NCBI GenBank assembly: GCA_920105625.2
Contig: OV050032.1
Coordinates: 95,774,542-95,838,541 of the forward strand
Source of the DNA: Clusia tigrina
Lineage: Eukaryota; Arthropoda; Insecta; Diptera; Clusiidae
Direction of reading: 5' to 3'
Length of the DNA: 64,000 bases
Shown: one piece after another, positions 1 to 11,200 of the stretch
How the letters are laid out: every line of letters starts with the position of its first letter
Numbering within the stretch: position 1 is the stretch's first letter
The notes under the pieces: generated by a model
What the model was told of the DNA's origin: nothing
Databases searched by the model: none
The model's input: only the letters and a program-made list of their open reading frames with translations
Program-made: the position numbers and the translations under genes

Positions 1-6
1 CAAAGT
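1..6 (+). repeat. Right-end remnant of a monomer cut by the window edge
   Basis: The six bases before the first complete unit match the last six bases of the monomer. The array therefore continues to the left of the window. Confidence 0.9.
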
Positions 7-202
7 TTGCAACATACAAATGCTTGTATCTTTTTACTGGAGCGCCATAAAACCTTGAAATTTTGTAACAATAAAGTACTCGAGCCTCTTGTCAATTTAA
101 GTTATCGCTCAAAGCTATGCTACCCTAGAGCCCCAAATCAAACACTGATAAAACTTCAAACGCCCCTAACTTCTATACGGTACGTCCTACACCTATCAAA
201 GT

Positions 203-389
203 TTGCGACATACAAATGCTTGTAACTTTTTACTGGAGCGTCATAACTTTTGTAACAATGAAGTACCCGAGCCTCTTGTCAATTTAAGCTATCGCACAAA
301 GTTATGCTACCCTAGAGTCCCAAATCAAACACTGATAAAACTTCAAATGGCTCTAACTTCTATACGGTACGTCCTACACCTATCAAAGT
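203..389 (+). repeat. Short monomer (187 bp) with a 9-bp deletion
   Basis: This unit starts with the TTGCGAC variant and has CCCGAG in place of CTCGAG, like the full-length units at 10,190, 11,562, 25,674 and 26,850. Against those, nine bases of 'aaaaccttgaa' are missing at about 245-247, leaving 'cataacttttg'. The break is flanked by AA on both sides, so its exact position is ambiguous by two bases. It is one of only two length changes I found in the window. It looks like a private event, since the related units elsewhere are 196 bp. Confidence 0.93.
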
Positions 390-400
390 TTGCAACATAC

Positions 401-436
401 AAATGCTTGTAACTTTTTACTGGAGCGTCATAAAAC
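401..436 (+). repeat. Sub-repeat B: AAATG N4 TAACTTTT ACTGGAGCGTC
   Basis: This 36-base stretch lines up with the stretch starting at 345 (and at 541 one unit on). Shared elements in order are AAATG, TAACTT, a T-rich run, AC, GG, A, CGTC and TA, about two thirds of positions by eye with a one-base gap each way. The two lie 56 bases apart in every monomer. This suggests that the 196-bp unit contains an old internal duplication. Confidence 0.6.
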
Positions 437-540
437 CTTGAAATTTTGTAACAATGAAGTACTCGAGCATGTTGTCAATTTAAGTTATCGCTCAAAGCTA
501 TGCTACCCTAGAGTCCCAAATCAAACACTGATAAAACTTC

Positions 541-575
541 AAATGGCCCTAACTTCTATACGGTACGTCCTACAC
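541..575 (+). repeat. Sub-repeat A: AAATG N4 TAACTTCT ATACGGTACGTC
   Basis: This is the partner of the stretch at 401-436. It holds the AATGG/AACGC two-state site (AAATGGCCC or AAACGCCCC) and the TCTATA/TCTTTA site, so it is more variable between monomers than its partner. Weaker echoes of the same pattern can be drawn at 441-470 (AAAT-TTGTAAC-TACTCGAGC) and around 498-517 (CTATGCTACC-TAGAG-TCCC). Confidence 0.55.
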
Positions 576-1369
576 CTATCAAAGTTTGCAACATACAAAT
601 GCTTGCAACTTTTTACTGGAGCGTCATAAAACCTTGAAGTTTTGTAACAATGAAGTACTCGAGCCTCTTGTCAATTTAAGCCATCGCTCAAAGCTATGCT
701 ACCCTTGAGTCCCAAATCAAACACTGATAAAACTTCAAATGGCCCTAACTTCTATACGGTAAGTCCTACACCTATAATAGTTTGCAACATACAAATGCTT
801 GTAACTTTTTACTGGATCGTCACAAAACCTTGAAGTTTTGTAACACTGAAGTACTCGAGCCTCTTGTCAATTTAAGCCATCGCTCAAAGCTATGCTACCC
901 TAGAGTCCCAAATCAAACACTGATAAAACTTCAAATGGCCCTAACTTCTATACGGTACGTCCTACACCTATCAAAGTTTGCAACATACAAATGCTTGTAT
1001 CTTTTTACTGGAGCGTCATAAAACCTTGAAATTTTGTAACAATAAAGTACTCGAGCCTCTTGTCAATTTAAGTTATCGCTCAAAGCTATGCTACCCTAGA
1101 GTCCCAAATCAAACACTGATAAAACTTCAAACGCCCCTAACTTCTATACGGTACGTCCTACACCTATCAAAGTTTGCGACATACAAATGCTTGTATCTTT
1201 TTACTGGAGCGTCATAAAACCTTGAAATTTTGTAACAATGAAGTACTCGAGCATGTTGTCAATTTAAGTTATCGCTCAAAGCTATGCTACCCTAGAGTCT
1301 CAAATCAAACACTGATAAAACTTCAAATGGCCCTAACTTCTATACGGTACGTCCTACACCTATCAAAGT

Positions 1370-3133
1370 TTGCAACATTCAAATGCTTGTAACTTTTTAC
1401 TGGAGCGTCATAAAACCTTGAAATTTTGTAACAATAAAGTACTCGAGCCTCTTGTCAATTTAAGCTATCGCTCAAAGCTATGTTACCCTAGAGTCCCAAA
1501 TCAAACACTGATAAAACTTCAAATGGCCTTAACATCTTTGCGGTACGTCCTACACCTATCAGAGTTTGCAACACACAAATGCTTGTAACTTTTTACTGGA
1601 GCGTCATAAAACCTTGAAATTTTGTAACAATAAAGTACTCGAGCCTCTTGTCAATTTAAGCTATCCCTCAAAACTATGCTAACCTAGAGTCCCAAATCAA
1701 ACACTGATAAAACTTCAAATGGCCCTAACTTCTATACGGTACGTCCTACACCTATCAAAGTTTGCAACATACAAATGCTTGCAACTTTTTACTGGAGCGT
1801 CATAAAACCTTGAAATTTTGTAACAATGAAGTACTCGAGCCTCTTGTCAATTTAAGCCATCGCTCAAAGCTATGCTACCCTTGAGTCCCAAATCAAACAC
1901 TGATAAAACTTCAAATGGCCCTAACTTCTATACGGTAAGTCCTACACCTATAAAAGTTTGCAACATACAAATGCTTGTAACTTTTTACTGGAGCGTCATA
2001 AAACCTTAAAGTTTTGTAACAATAAAGTACTCGAGCATCTTGTCAATTTAAGTTATCGCTCAAAGCTATGCTACCCTAGAGTCCCAAATCAAACACTGAT
2101 AAAACTTCAAACGCCCCTAACTTCTTTACAGTACGTCCTACACCTATCTGAGTTTGCAACATACAAATGCTTGTAACTTTTTACTGGAGCGTCATAAAAT
2201 CTTGAAATTTTGTAGCAATAAAGTACTCGAGCCTCTTGTCAATTTAATCCATCGCTAAAAGCTATGCTACCCTAGAGTCCCAAATCAAACACTGATAAAA
2301 CTTCAAATGGCCCTAACTTCTATACGGTACGTCCTACACCAATCAAAGTTTGCAACATACAAATGCTTGTAATTTTTTACTGGAGCGTCATAAAACCTTG
2401 AAATTTTGTAGCAATAAAGTACTCGATCCTCTTGTCAATTTAAGCTATCGCTCAAAGCTATCCTACCCTAGAGTCCCAAATCAAACACTGATAAAACTTC
2501 AAATGGCCCTAACTTCTATAAGGTACGTTCTACACCTATCAAAGTTTGCAACATACACATGTTTGTAACTTTTTACTGGAGCGTCATAAAACCTTGAAGT
2601 TTTGTAACAAAAAAGTACTCGAGCCTCTTGTCAATTTAAGCCATCGCTCAAAGCTATGCTACCCTTGAGTCCAAAATTAAACACTGATAAAACTTCAAAC
2701 GCCCCTAACTTCTATACGGTACGTCCTACACCTATCAAAGTTTGCAACATACAAATGCTTGTAACTTTTTACTGGAGCGTCATAAAACCTTGAAATTTTG
2801 TAACAATGAAGTACTCGAGCCTCTTGTCAATTTAAGCCATCGCTCAAAGCTATGCTACCCTTGAGTCCCAAATCAAACACTGATAAAACTTCAAATGGCC
2901 CTAACTTCTATACGGTAAGTCCTACACCTATAAAAGTTTGCAACATACAAATGCTTGTAACTTTTTACTGGATCGTCATAAAACCTTGAAGTTTTGTAAC
3001 ACTGAAGTACTCGAGCCTCTTGTCAATTTAAGCCATCGCTCAAAGCTATGCTACCCTAGAGTCCCAAATCAAACACTGATAAAACTTCAAATGGCCCTAA
3101 CTTCTATACGGTACGTCCTACACCAATCAAAAT
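1370..3133 (+). repeat. Nine-unit block, first of several dispersed copies
   Basis: Unit by unit, this block matches 16,658-18,421 at an offset of 78 units (15,288 bp). Its later part also matches 19,990-21,361. Linked markers in order are: 'tatgttacc' with 'tatcagag' (1,370); 'ctatccctcaaaactatg' with 'ctaacctag' (1,566); 'gcttgcaac' (1,762); 'ccttaaagttttg' with 'tatctgag' (1,958); 'tagcaataaag' with 'taatccatcgctaaaag' (2,154); 'gctatcctacc' with 'tataaggtacgttc' (2,350); 'acacatgtttg' with 'aacaaaaaag' (2,546); and 'tggatcgtc' with 'aacactgaag' (2,938). Keeping this order over nine units shows block duplication, not chance similarity of single monomers. Confidence 0.85.
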
Positions 3134-5681
3134 TTGCAACATACAAATGCTTGTAATTTTTTACTGGAGCGTCATAAAACCTTGAAATTTTGCAACAATA
3201 AAGTACTCGAGCCTCTTGTCAATTTAAGCTATCGCTCAAAGCTATCCTACTCTAGAGTCCCAAATCAAACACTGATAAAACTTCAAATGGCCCTAACTTC
3301 TATAAGGTACGTTCTACACCTATCAAAGTTTGCAACATACAAATGCTTGTAACTTTTTACTGGAGCGTCATAAAACCTTGAAATTTTGTAACAATGAAGA
3401 ACTCCAGCATCTTGTCAATTTAAGCTATCGCTCAAAGCTATGCTACCCTAGAGCCCCAAATCAAACACTGATAAAACTTCAAATGGCCCTAACTTCTATA
3501 CGGTACGTCCTACACCTATCAAAGTTTGCAACATACAAATGCTTGTATCTTTTTACTGGAGCGTCATAAAACCTTGAAATTTTGTAACAATAAAGTACTG
3601 GAGCCTCTTGTCAATTTAAGTTATCGCTCAAAGCTATGCTACCCTAGAGTCCCAAATCAAACACTGATAAAACTTCAAACGCCCCTAACATCTATACGGT
3701 ACGTCCTACACCTATCAAATTTTGCGACATACAAATGCTTGTATATTTTTACTGGAGCGTCATAAAACCTTGAAATTTTGTAACAATGAAGTACTCGAGC
3801 ATGTTGTCAATTTAAGTTATCGCTCAAAGCTATGCTACCCTAGAGTCCCAAATCAAACACTGATAAAACTTCAAATGGCCCTAACTTCTATACGGTACGT
3901 CCTACACCAATCAAAGTTTGCAACATTCAAATGCTTGTAACTTTTTACTGGAGCGTCATAAAACCTTGAAATTTTGTAACAATAAAGTACTCGAGCCTCT
4001 TGTCAATTTAAGCTATCGCTCAAAGCTATGTTACCCTAAAGTCCCAAATCAAACACTGATAAAACTTCAAATGGCCCTAACATCTTTACGGTACGTCCTA
4101 CACCTATCAGAGTTTGCAACACACAAATGCTTGTAACTTTTTACTGGAGCGTCATAAAACCTTGAAATTTTGTAACAATAAAGTACTCGAGCCTCTTGTC
4201 AATTTAAGCTATCCCTCAAAATTATGCTAACCTAGAGTCCCAAATCAAACACTGATAAAACTTCAAATGGCCCTAACTTCTATACGGTACGTCCTACACC
4301 TATCAAAGTTTGCAACATACAAATGCTTGCAACTTTTTACTGGAGCGTCATAAAACCTTGAAATTTTGTAACAATGAAGTACTCGAGCCTCTTGTCAATT
4401 TAAGCCATCGCTCAAAGCTATGCTACCCTTGAGTCCCAAATCAAACACTGATAAAACTTCAAACGCCCCTAACTTCTATACGGTACGTCCTACACCTATC
4501 TGAGTTTGCAACATACAAATGCTTGTAACTTTTTACTGGAGCGTCATAAAACCTTAAAGTTTTATAACAATAAAGTACTCGAGCATCTTGTCAATTTAAG
4601 TTATCGCTCAAAGCTATGCTACCCTAGAGTCCCAAATCAAACACTGATAAAACTTCAAATGGCCCTAACTTCTATACGGTACGTCCTACACCAATCAAAG
4701 TTTGCAACATACAAATGCTTGTAATTTTTTACTGGAGCGTCATAAAACCTTGAAATTTTGCAACAATAAAGTACTCGAGCCTCTTGTCAATTTAAGCTAT
4801 CGCTCAAAGCTATCCTACCCTAGAGTCCCAAATCACACACTGATAAAACTTCAAATGGCCCTAACTTCTATAAGGTACGTTCTACACCTATCAAAGTTTG
4901 CAACATACACATGTTTGTAACTTTTTACTGGAGCGTCATAAAACCTTGAAGTTTTGTAACAAAAAAGTACTCGAGCCTCTTGTCAATTTAAGCCATCGCT
5001 CAAAGCTATGCTACCCTTGAGTCCAAAATCAAACACTGATAAAACTTCAAACGCCCCTAACTTCTATACGGTACGTCCTACACCTATCAAAGTTTGCAAC
5101 ATACAAATGCTTGTAACTTTTTACTGGAGCGTCATAAAACCTTGAAATTTTGTAACAATAAAGTACTCGAGCCTCTTGTCAATTTAAGCCATCGCTCAAA
5201 GCTATGCTACCCTTGAGTCCCAAATCAAACACTGATAAAACTTCAAACGCCCCTAACTTCTTTACGGTACGTCCTACACCTATCAAAGTTTGCAACATAC
5301 AAATGCTTGTAATTTTTTACTGGAGCGTCATAAAACCTTGAAATTTTGCAACAATAAAGTACTCGAGCCTCTTGTCAATTTAAGCTATCGCTCAAAGCTA
5401 TCCTACCCTAGAGTCCCAAATCAAACACGGATAAAACTTCAAATGGCCCTAACTTCTATAAGGTACGTTCTACACCTATCTGAGTTTGCAACATACAAAT
5501 GCTTGTAACTTTTTACTGGAGCGTCATAAAACCTTGAAATTTTGTAGCAATAAAGTACTCGAGCCTCTTGTCAATTTAAGCCATCGCTCAAAGCTATGCT
5601 ACCCTAGAGTCCCAAATCAAACACTGATAAAACTTCAAATGGCCCTAACTTCTATACGGTACGTCCTACACCAATCAAAAT
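3134..5681 (+). repeat. 13-unit higher-order repeat, copy 1 (2,548 bp)
   Basis: This copy starts with the XbaI-bearing monomer (TCTAGA at 3,251) and is followed in tandem by a second copy exactly 13 units later. Other landmarks are the unit at 3,330 with 'gaagaactccagcatc', the unit at 3,526 with 'gtactggagcc', and the unit at 3,722 starting TTGCGAC with 'gtatattttt'. Differences from copy 2 are scattered single bases. The final unit at 5,486 does not match the equivalent unit at 8,034, so the join lies around 5,480-5,681. Confidence 0.85.
4506..4701 (+). repeat. Hybrid monomer in the first 13-unit copy
   Basis: The left half has 'ccttaaagtttt', GAGCATC and 'ttatcg', like the unit at 22,734. 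The right half has AATGG, TCTATA and 'caccaatcaaag', like the next unit at 22,930. One unit has been lost between them relative to the 22.7-23.1 kb arrangement. The crossover falls in the long shared stretch of about 4,611-4,660. Confidence 0.75.
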
Positions 5682-8229
5682 TTGCAACATACTAATGCTT
5701 GTAATTTTTTACTGGAGCGTCATAAAACCTTGAAATTTTGCAACAATAAAGTACTCGAGCCTCTTGTCAATTTAAGCTATCGCTCAAAGCTATCCTACTC
5801 TAGAGTCCCAAATCAAACACTGATAAAACTTCAAATGGCCCTAACTTCTATAAGGTACGTTCTACACCTATCAAAGTTTGCAACATACAAATGCTTGTAA
5901 CTTTTTACTGGAGCGTCATAAAACCTTGAAATTTTGTAACAATGAAGAACTCCAGCATCTTCTCAATTTAAGCTATCGCTCAAAGCTATGCTACCCTAGA
6001 GCCCCAAATCAAACACTGATAAAACTTCAAATGGCCCTAACTTCTATACGGTACGTCCTACACCTATCAAAGTTTGCAACATACAAATGCTTGTATCTTT
6101 TTACTGGAGCGTCATAAAACCTTGAAATTTTGTAACAATAAAGTACTGGAGCCTCTTGTCAATTTAAGTTATCGCTCAAAGCTATGCTACCCTAGAGTCC
6201 CAAATCAAACACTGATAAAACTTCAAACGCCCCTAACATCTATACGGTACGTCCTACACCTATCAAATTTTGCGACATACAAATGCTTGTATATTTTTAC
6301 TGGAGCGTCATAAAACCTTGAAATTTTGTAACAATGAAGTACTCGAGCATGTTGTCAATTTAAGTTATCGCTCAAAGCTATGCTACCCTAGAGTCCCAAA
6401 TCAAACACTGATAAAACTTCAAATGGCCCTAACTTCTATACGGTACGTCCTACACCTATCAAAGTTTGCAACATTCAAATGCTTGTAACTTTTTACTGGA
6501 GCGTCATAAAACCTTGAAATTTTGTAACAATAAAGTACTCGAGCCTCTTGTCAATTTAAGCTATCGCTCAAAGCTATGTTACCCTAAAGTCCCAAATCAA
6601 ACACTGATAAAACTTCAAATGGCCCTAACATCTTTACGGTACGTCCTACACCTATCAGAGTTTGCAACACACAAATGCTTGTAACTTTTTAATGGAGCGT
6701 CATAAAACCTTGAAATTTTGTAACAATAAAGTACTCGAGCCTCTTGTCAACTTAAGCTATCCCTCAAAATTATGCTAACCTAGAGTCCCAAATCAAACAC
6801 TGATAAAACTTCAAATGGCCCTAACTTCTATACGGTACGTCCTACACCTATCAAAGTTTGCAACATACAAATGCTTGCAACTTTTTACTGGAGCGTCATA
6901 AAACCTTGAAATTTTGTAACAATGAAGTACTCGAGCCTCTTGTCAATTTAAGCCATCGCTCAAAGCTATGCTACCCTTGAGTCCCAAATCAAACACTGAT
7001 AAAACTTCAAACGCCCCTAACTTCTATACGGTACGTCCTACACCTATCTGAGTTTGCAACATACAAATGCTTGTAACTTTTTACTGGAGCGTCATAAAAC
7101 CTTAAAGTTTTGTAACAATAAAGTACTCGAGCATCTTGTCAATTTAAGTTATCGCTCAAAGCTATGCTACCCTAGAGTCCCAAATCAAACACTGATAAAA
7201 CTTCAAATGGCCCTAACTTCTATACGGTACGTCCTACACCAATCAAAGTTTGCAACATACAAATGCTTGTAATTTTTTACTGGAGCGTCATAAAACCTTG
7301 AAATTTTGCAACAATAAAGTACTCGAGCCTCTTGTCAATTTAAGCTATCGCTCAAAGCTATCCTACCCTAGAGTCCCAAATCACACACTGATAAAACTTC
7401 AAATGGCCCTAACTTCTATAAGGTACGTTCTACACCTATCAAAGTTTGCAACATACACATGTTTGTAACTTTTTACTGGAGCGTCATAAAACCTTGGAGT
7501 TTTGTAACAAAAAAGTACTCGAGCCTCTTGTCAATTTAAGCCATCGCTCAAAGCTATGCTACCCTTGAGTCCAAAATCAAACACTGATAAAACTTCAAAC
7601 GCCCCTAACTTCTATACGGTACGTCCTACACCTATCAAAGTTTGCAACATACAAATGCTTGTAACTTTTTACTGGAGCGTCATAAAACCTTGAAATTTTG
7701 TAACAATAAAGTACTCGAGCCTCTTGTCAATTTAAGCCATCGCTCAAAGCTATGCTACCCTTGAGTCCCAAATCAAACACTGATAAAACTTCAAACGCCC
7801 CTAACTTCTTTACGGTACGTCCTACACCTATCAAAGTTTGCAACATACAAATGCTTGTAATTTTTTACTGGAGCGTCATAAAACCTTGAAATTTTGCAAC
7901 AATAAAGTACTCGAGCCTCTTGTCAATTTAAGCTATCGCTCAAAGCTATCCTACCCTAGAGTCCCAAATCAAACACGGATAAAACTTCAAATGGCCCTAA
8001 CTTCTATAAGGTACGTTCTACACCTATCAAAGTTTGCAACATACACATGTTTGTAACTTTTTACTGGAGCGTCATAAAAACTTGAAGTTTTGTAACAAAA
8101 AAGTACTCGAGCCTCTTGTCAATTTAAGTCATCGTTCAAAGCTATGCTACCCTTGAGTCCAAAATCAAACACTGTTAAAACTTCAAACGCCCCTAACTTC
8201 TATACGGTACGTCCTACACCTTTCAAAGT
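5682..8229 (+). repeat. 13-unit higher-order repeat, copy 2 (2,548 bp)
   Basis: Units 5,682 to 7,838 repeat 3,134 to 5,290 in the same order and with the same rare variants, such as XbaI at 5,799 and 'gaagaactccagcatc' in the unit at 5,878. Private changes include 'tttttaatggag' in the unit at 6,662 and 'ccttggag' in the unit at 7,446. The last unit (8,034) instead resembles 23,910, so this copy also forms the left part of the long block shared with 23.1-29.9 kb. A third, unduplicated relative starts at 21,362. Confidence 0.83.
7054..7249 (+). repeat. Second copy of the same hybrid monomer
   Basis: It matches 4,506-4,701 at 13 units distance and has the same left and right markers. It differs at the fourth base of the 'tttataac/tttgtaac' word, where this copy keeps the usual G. 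The hybrid formed before the 13-unit block was duplicated. Confidence 0.75.
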
Positions 8230-11200
8230 TTGCAACATACAAATGCTTGTAACTTTTTACTGGAGCGTCATAAAACCTTGAAATTTTGTAACAATAAAGT
8301 ACTCGAGCCTCTTGTCAATTTAAGCCATCGCTCAAAGCTATGCTACCCTAGAGTCCCAAATCAAACACTGATAAAACTTCAAACGCCCCTAACTTCTTTA
8401 CGGTACGTCCTACACATATCAAAGTTTGCAACATTTAAATGCTTGTAACTTTTTACTGGAGCGTCATAAAACCTTGAAATTTTGTAACAATAAAGTACTC
8501 GAGCATCTTGTCAATTTAAGATATCGCTCAAAGCTATGCTTCCATTGAGTCCCAAATCAAACACTGATAAAACTTCAAATGGCAATTACTTCTATACGGT
8601 ACGTCCTACACCTATCAAAGTTTGCAACATACAAATGCTTGTAACTTTTTACTGGAGCGTCATAAAACCTTGAAATTTTGTAACAATAAAGTACTCGAGC
8701 CTCTTGTCAATTTAAGCTATCGCTCAAAGCTATGCTACCCTAGAGTCCCAAATCAAACACTGATAAAACTTCAAACGCCCCAAACTTCTTTACGGTACGC
8801 CCTACACATATCAAAGTTTGCAACATTTAAATGCTTGTAACTTTTTACTGGAGCGTCATAAAACCTTGAAATTTTGTAACAATAAAGTACTCGAGCCTCT
8901 TGTCAATTTAAGCCATCGCTCAAAGCTATGCTACCCTAGAGTCCCAAATCAAACACTGATAAAACTTCAAACGCCCCTAACTTCTTTACGGTACGTCCTA
9001 CACATATCAAAGTTTGCAACATATAAATGCTTGTAACTTTTTACTGGAGCGTCATAAAACCTTGAAATTTTGTAACAATAAAGTACTCGAGCCTCTTGTC
9101 AATTTAAGCTATCGCTCAAAGCTATGCTACCCTAGAGTCCCAAATCAAACACTGATAAAACTTCAAACGCCCCTAACTTCTTTACGGTACGTCCTACACA
9201 TATCAAAGTTTGCAACATTCAAATGCTTGTAACTTTTTACTGGAGCGTCATAAAACCTTGAAATTTTGTAACAATGAAGTACTGGAGCCTCTTGTCAATT
9301 TAAGCCATCGCTCAAAGCTTTGCTACCCTTGAGTCCCAAATCAAACACTGATAAAACTTCAAACGCCCCTAACTTCTTTACGGTACGTCCTACACATATC
9401 AAAGTTTGCAACATACAAATGATTGTAACTTTTTACTGGAGCGTCATAAAACCTTGAAATTTTGTAACAATAAAGTACTCGAGCATCTTGTCCATTTAAG
9501 TTATCGCACAAAGCTATGCTACCTTAGAGTCCCATATCAAACACTGATAAAACTTCAAATGGCCCTAACTTCTATACGGTATGTCCTACACCTATCAAAG
9601 TTTGCAACATACAAATGCTTGTAACTTTTTACTGGAGCGTCATAAAACCTTGAAATTTTGTAACAATAAAGTACTCGAGCCTCTTGTCAATTTAAGCCAT
9701 CGCTCAAAGCTATGCTACCCTTGAGTCCCAAATCACACACTGATAAAACTTCAAATGGCCCTTACTTCTATACGGTAGGTCCTACACCTATCAAAGTTTG
9801 CAACATACAAATGCTTGTAACTTTTTACTGGAGTGTCATAAAACCTTGAAATTTTGTAACAACAAAGTACTCGAGCCTCTTGTCAATTTAAGCTATCGCT
9901 CAAAGCTATGCTACCCTAGAGTCCCAAATCAAAAACTGATAAAACTTCAAACGCCCCTAACTTCTTTACGGTACGTCCTACACCTATCAAAGTTTGCAAC
10001 ATACAAATGCTTGTAACTTTTTACTGGAGCGTCATAAAACCTTGAAATTTTGTAACAATAAAGTACTCGAGCATCTTGTCAATTTAAGCCATCGCTCAAA
10101 GCTATGCTACCCTTGAGTCCCAAATCAAACACTGATAAAACTTCAAATGGCCCTAACTTCTATACGGTACGTCCGACACCTATCAAAGTTTGCGACATAC
10201 AAATGCTTGTAACTTTTTACTGGAGCGTCATAAAACCTTGAACTTTTGTAACAATGAAGTACCCGAGCCTCTTGTCAATTTAAGCTATCGCACAAAGCTA
10301 TGCTACCCTAGAGTCCCAAATCAAACACTGATAAAACTTCAAATGGCTCTAACTTCTATACGGTACGTCCTACACCTATCAAAGTTTGCAACATACAAAT
10401 GCTTGTAACTTTTTACTGGAGCGTCATAAAACCTTGAAATTTTGTAACAATGAAGTACTCGAGCATGTTGTCAATTTAAGTTATCGCTCAAAGCTATGCT
10501 ACCCTAGAGTCCCAAATCAAACACTGATAAAACTTCAAATGGCCCTAACTTCTATACGGTACGTCCTACACCTATCAAAGTTTGCAACATACAAATGCTT
10601 GTATCTTTTTACTGTTGCGTCATAAAACCTTGAAATTTTGTAACAATGAAGTACTCGAGCATCTTGTCAATTTAAGTTATCGCTCAAAGCTATGGTACCC
10701 TAGAGTCCCAAATCAAACACTGATAAAACTTCAAACGCCCCTAACTTCTTTACGGTACGTCCTACACGTATCAAAGTTTGCAACATACAAATGCTTGTAA
10801 CTTTTTACTGGAGCGTCATAAAACCTTGAAATTTTGTAACAATAAAGAACTCGAGCATCTTGTCCATTTAAGTTATCGCACAAAGCTATGCTACCTTAGA
10901 GTCCCATATCAAACACTGATAAAACTTCAAACGCCCCTAACTTCTATACGGTACGTCCTACACCTATCAAAGTTTGCAACATACAAATGCTTGTAACTTT
11001 TTACTGGAGCGTCATAAAACCTTGAAATTTTGTAACAATGAAGTACTCGAGTCTCTTGTCAATTTAAGCCATCGCTCAAAGCTATGCTACCCTTGAGTCC
11101 CAAATCAAACACTGATAAAACTTCAAACGCCGCTAACTTCTTTACGGTACATCCTACACATATCAAAGTTTGCAACATACAAATGCTTGTAACTTTTTAC

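Larger units (their letters stand above)
390..585 (+). repeat. Reference full-length monomer showing internal organisation
   Basis: I use this unit to describe the anatomy. It opens with TTGCAACATACAAATG, then 'taactttttactggagcgtc' at 411-430, an A/T-rich stretch to 454, ScaI/XhoI sites at 459-468 (this unit reads CTCGAGCAT, a variant of GAGCCTC), a variable zone 'taagttatcg' at 481-490, 'ctaccctagagtccc' at 503-517, a well conserved 'caaacactgataaaactt' at 523-540, then 'aaatggccctaacttctat' at 541-559 and 'acggtacgtcctaca' at 560-574. Two-state positions across the array are ATA/ATG before AAG near 454, GAGCC/GAGCA, CC/CT/TT before ATCG, CCTAGAG/CCTTGAG, AATGG/AACGC, TCTATA/TCTTTA and CCTATC/CATATC/CCAATC. 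Most differences between monomers sit at these sites. Confidence 0.9.

Noticed and set aside
455..470. Overlapping ScaI and XhoI sites as a functional palindrome
   Set aside because: Many monomers have lost the XhoI word (CTGGAG, CTCCAG, CCCGAG, CTCGAC) without other change, so I see no sign that the palindrome itself is required.
390..585. CENP-B box
   Set aside because: The box needs TTCG and CGGG at fixed spacing. The nearest stretch, 'cttctatacggtacg', lacks both the G after TTC and the third G of CGGG.
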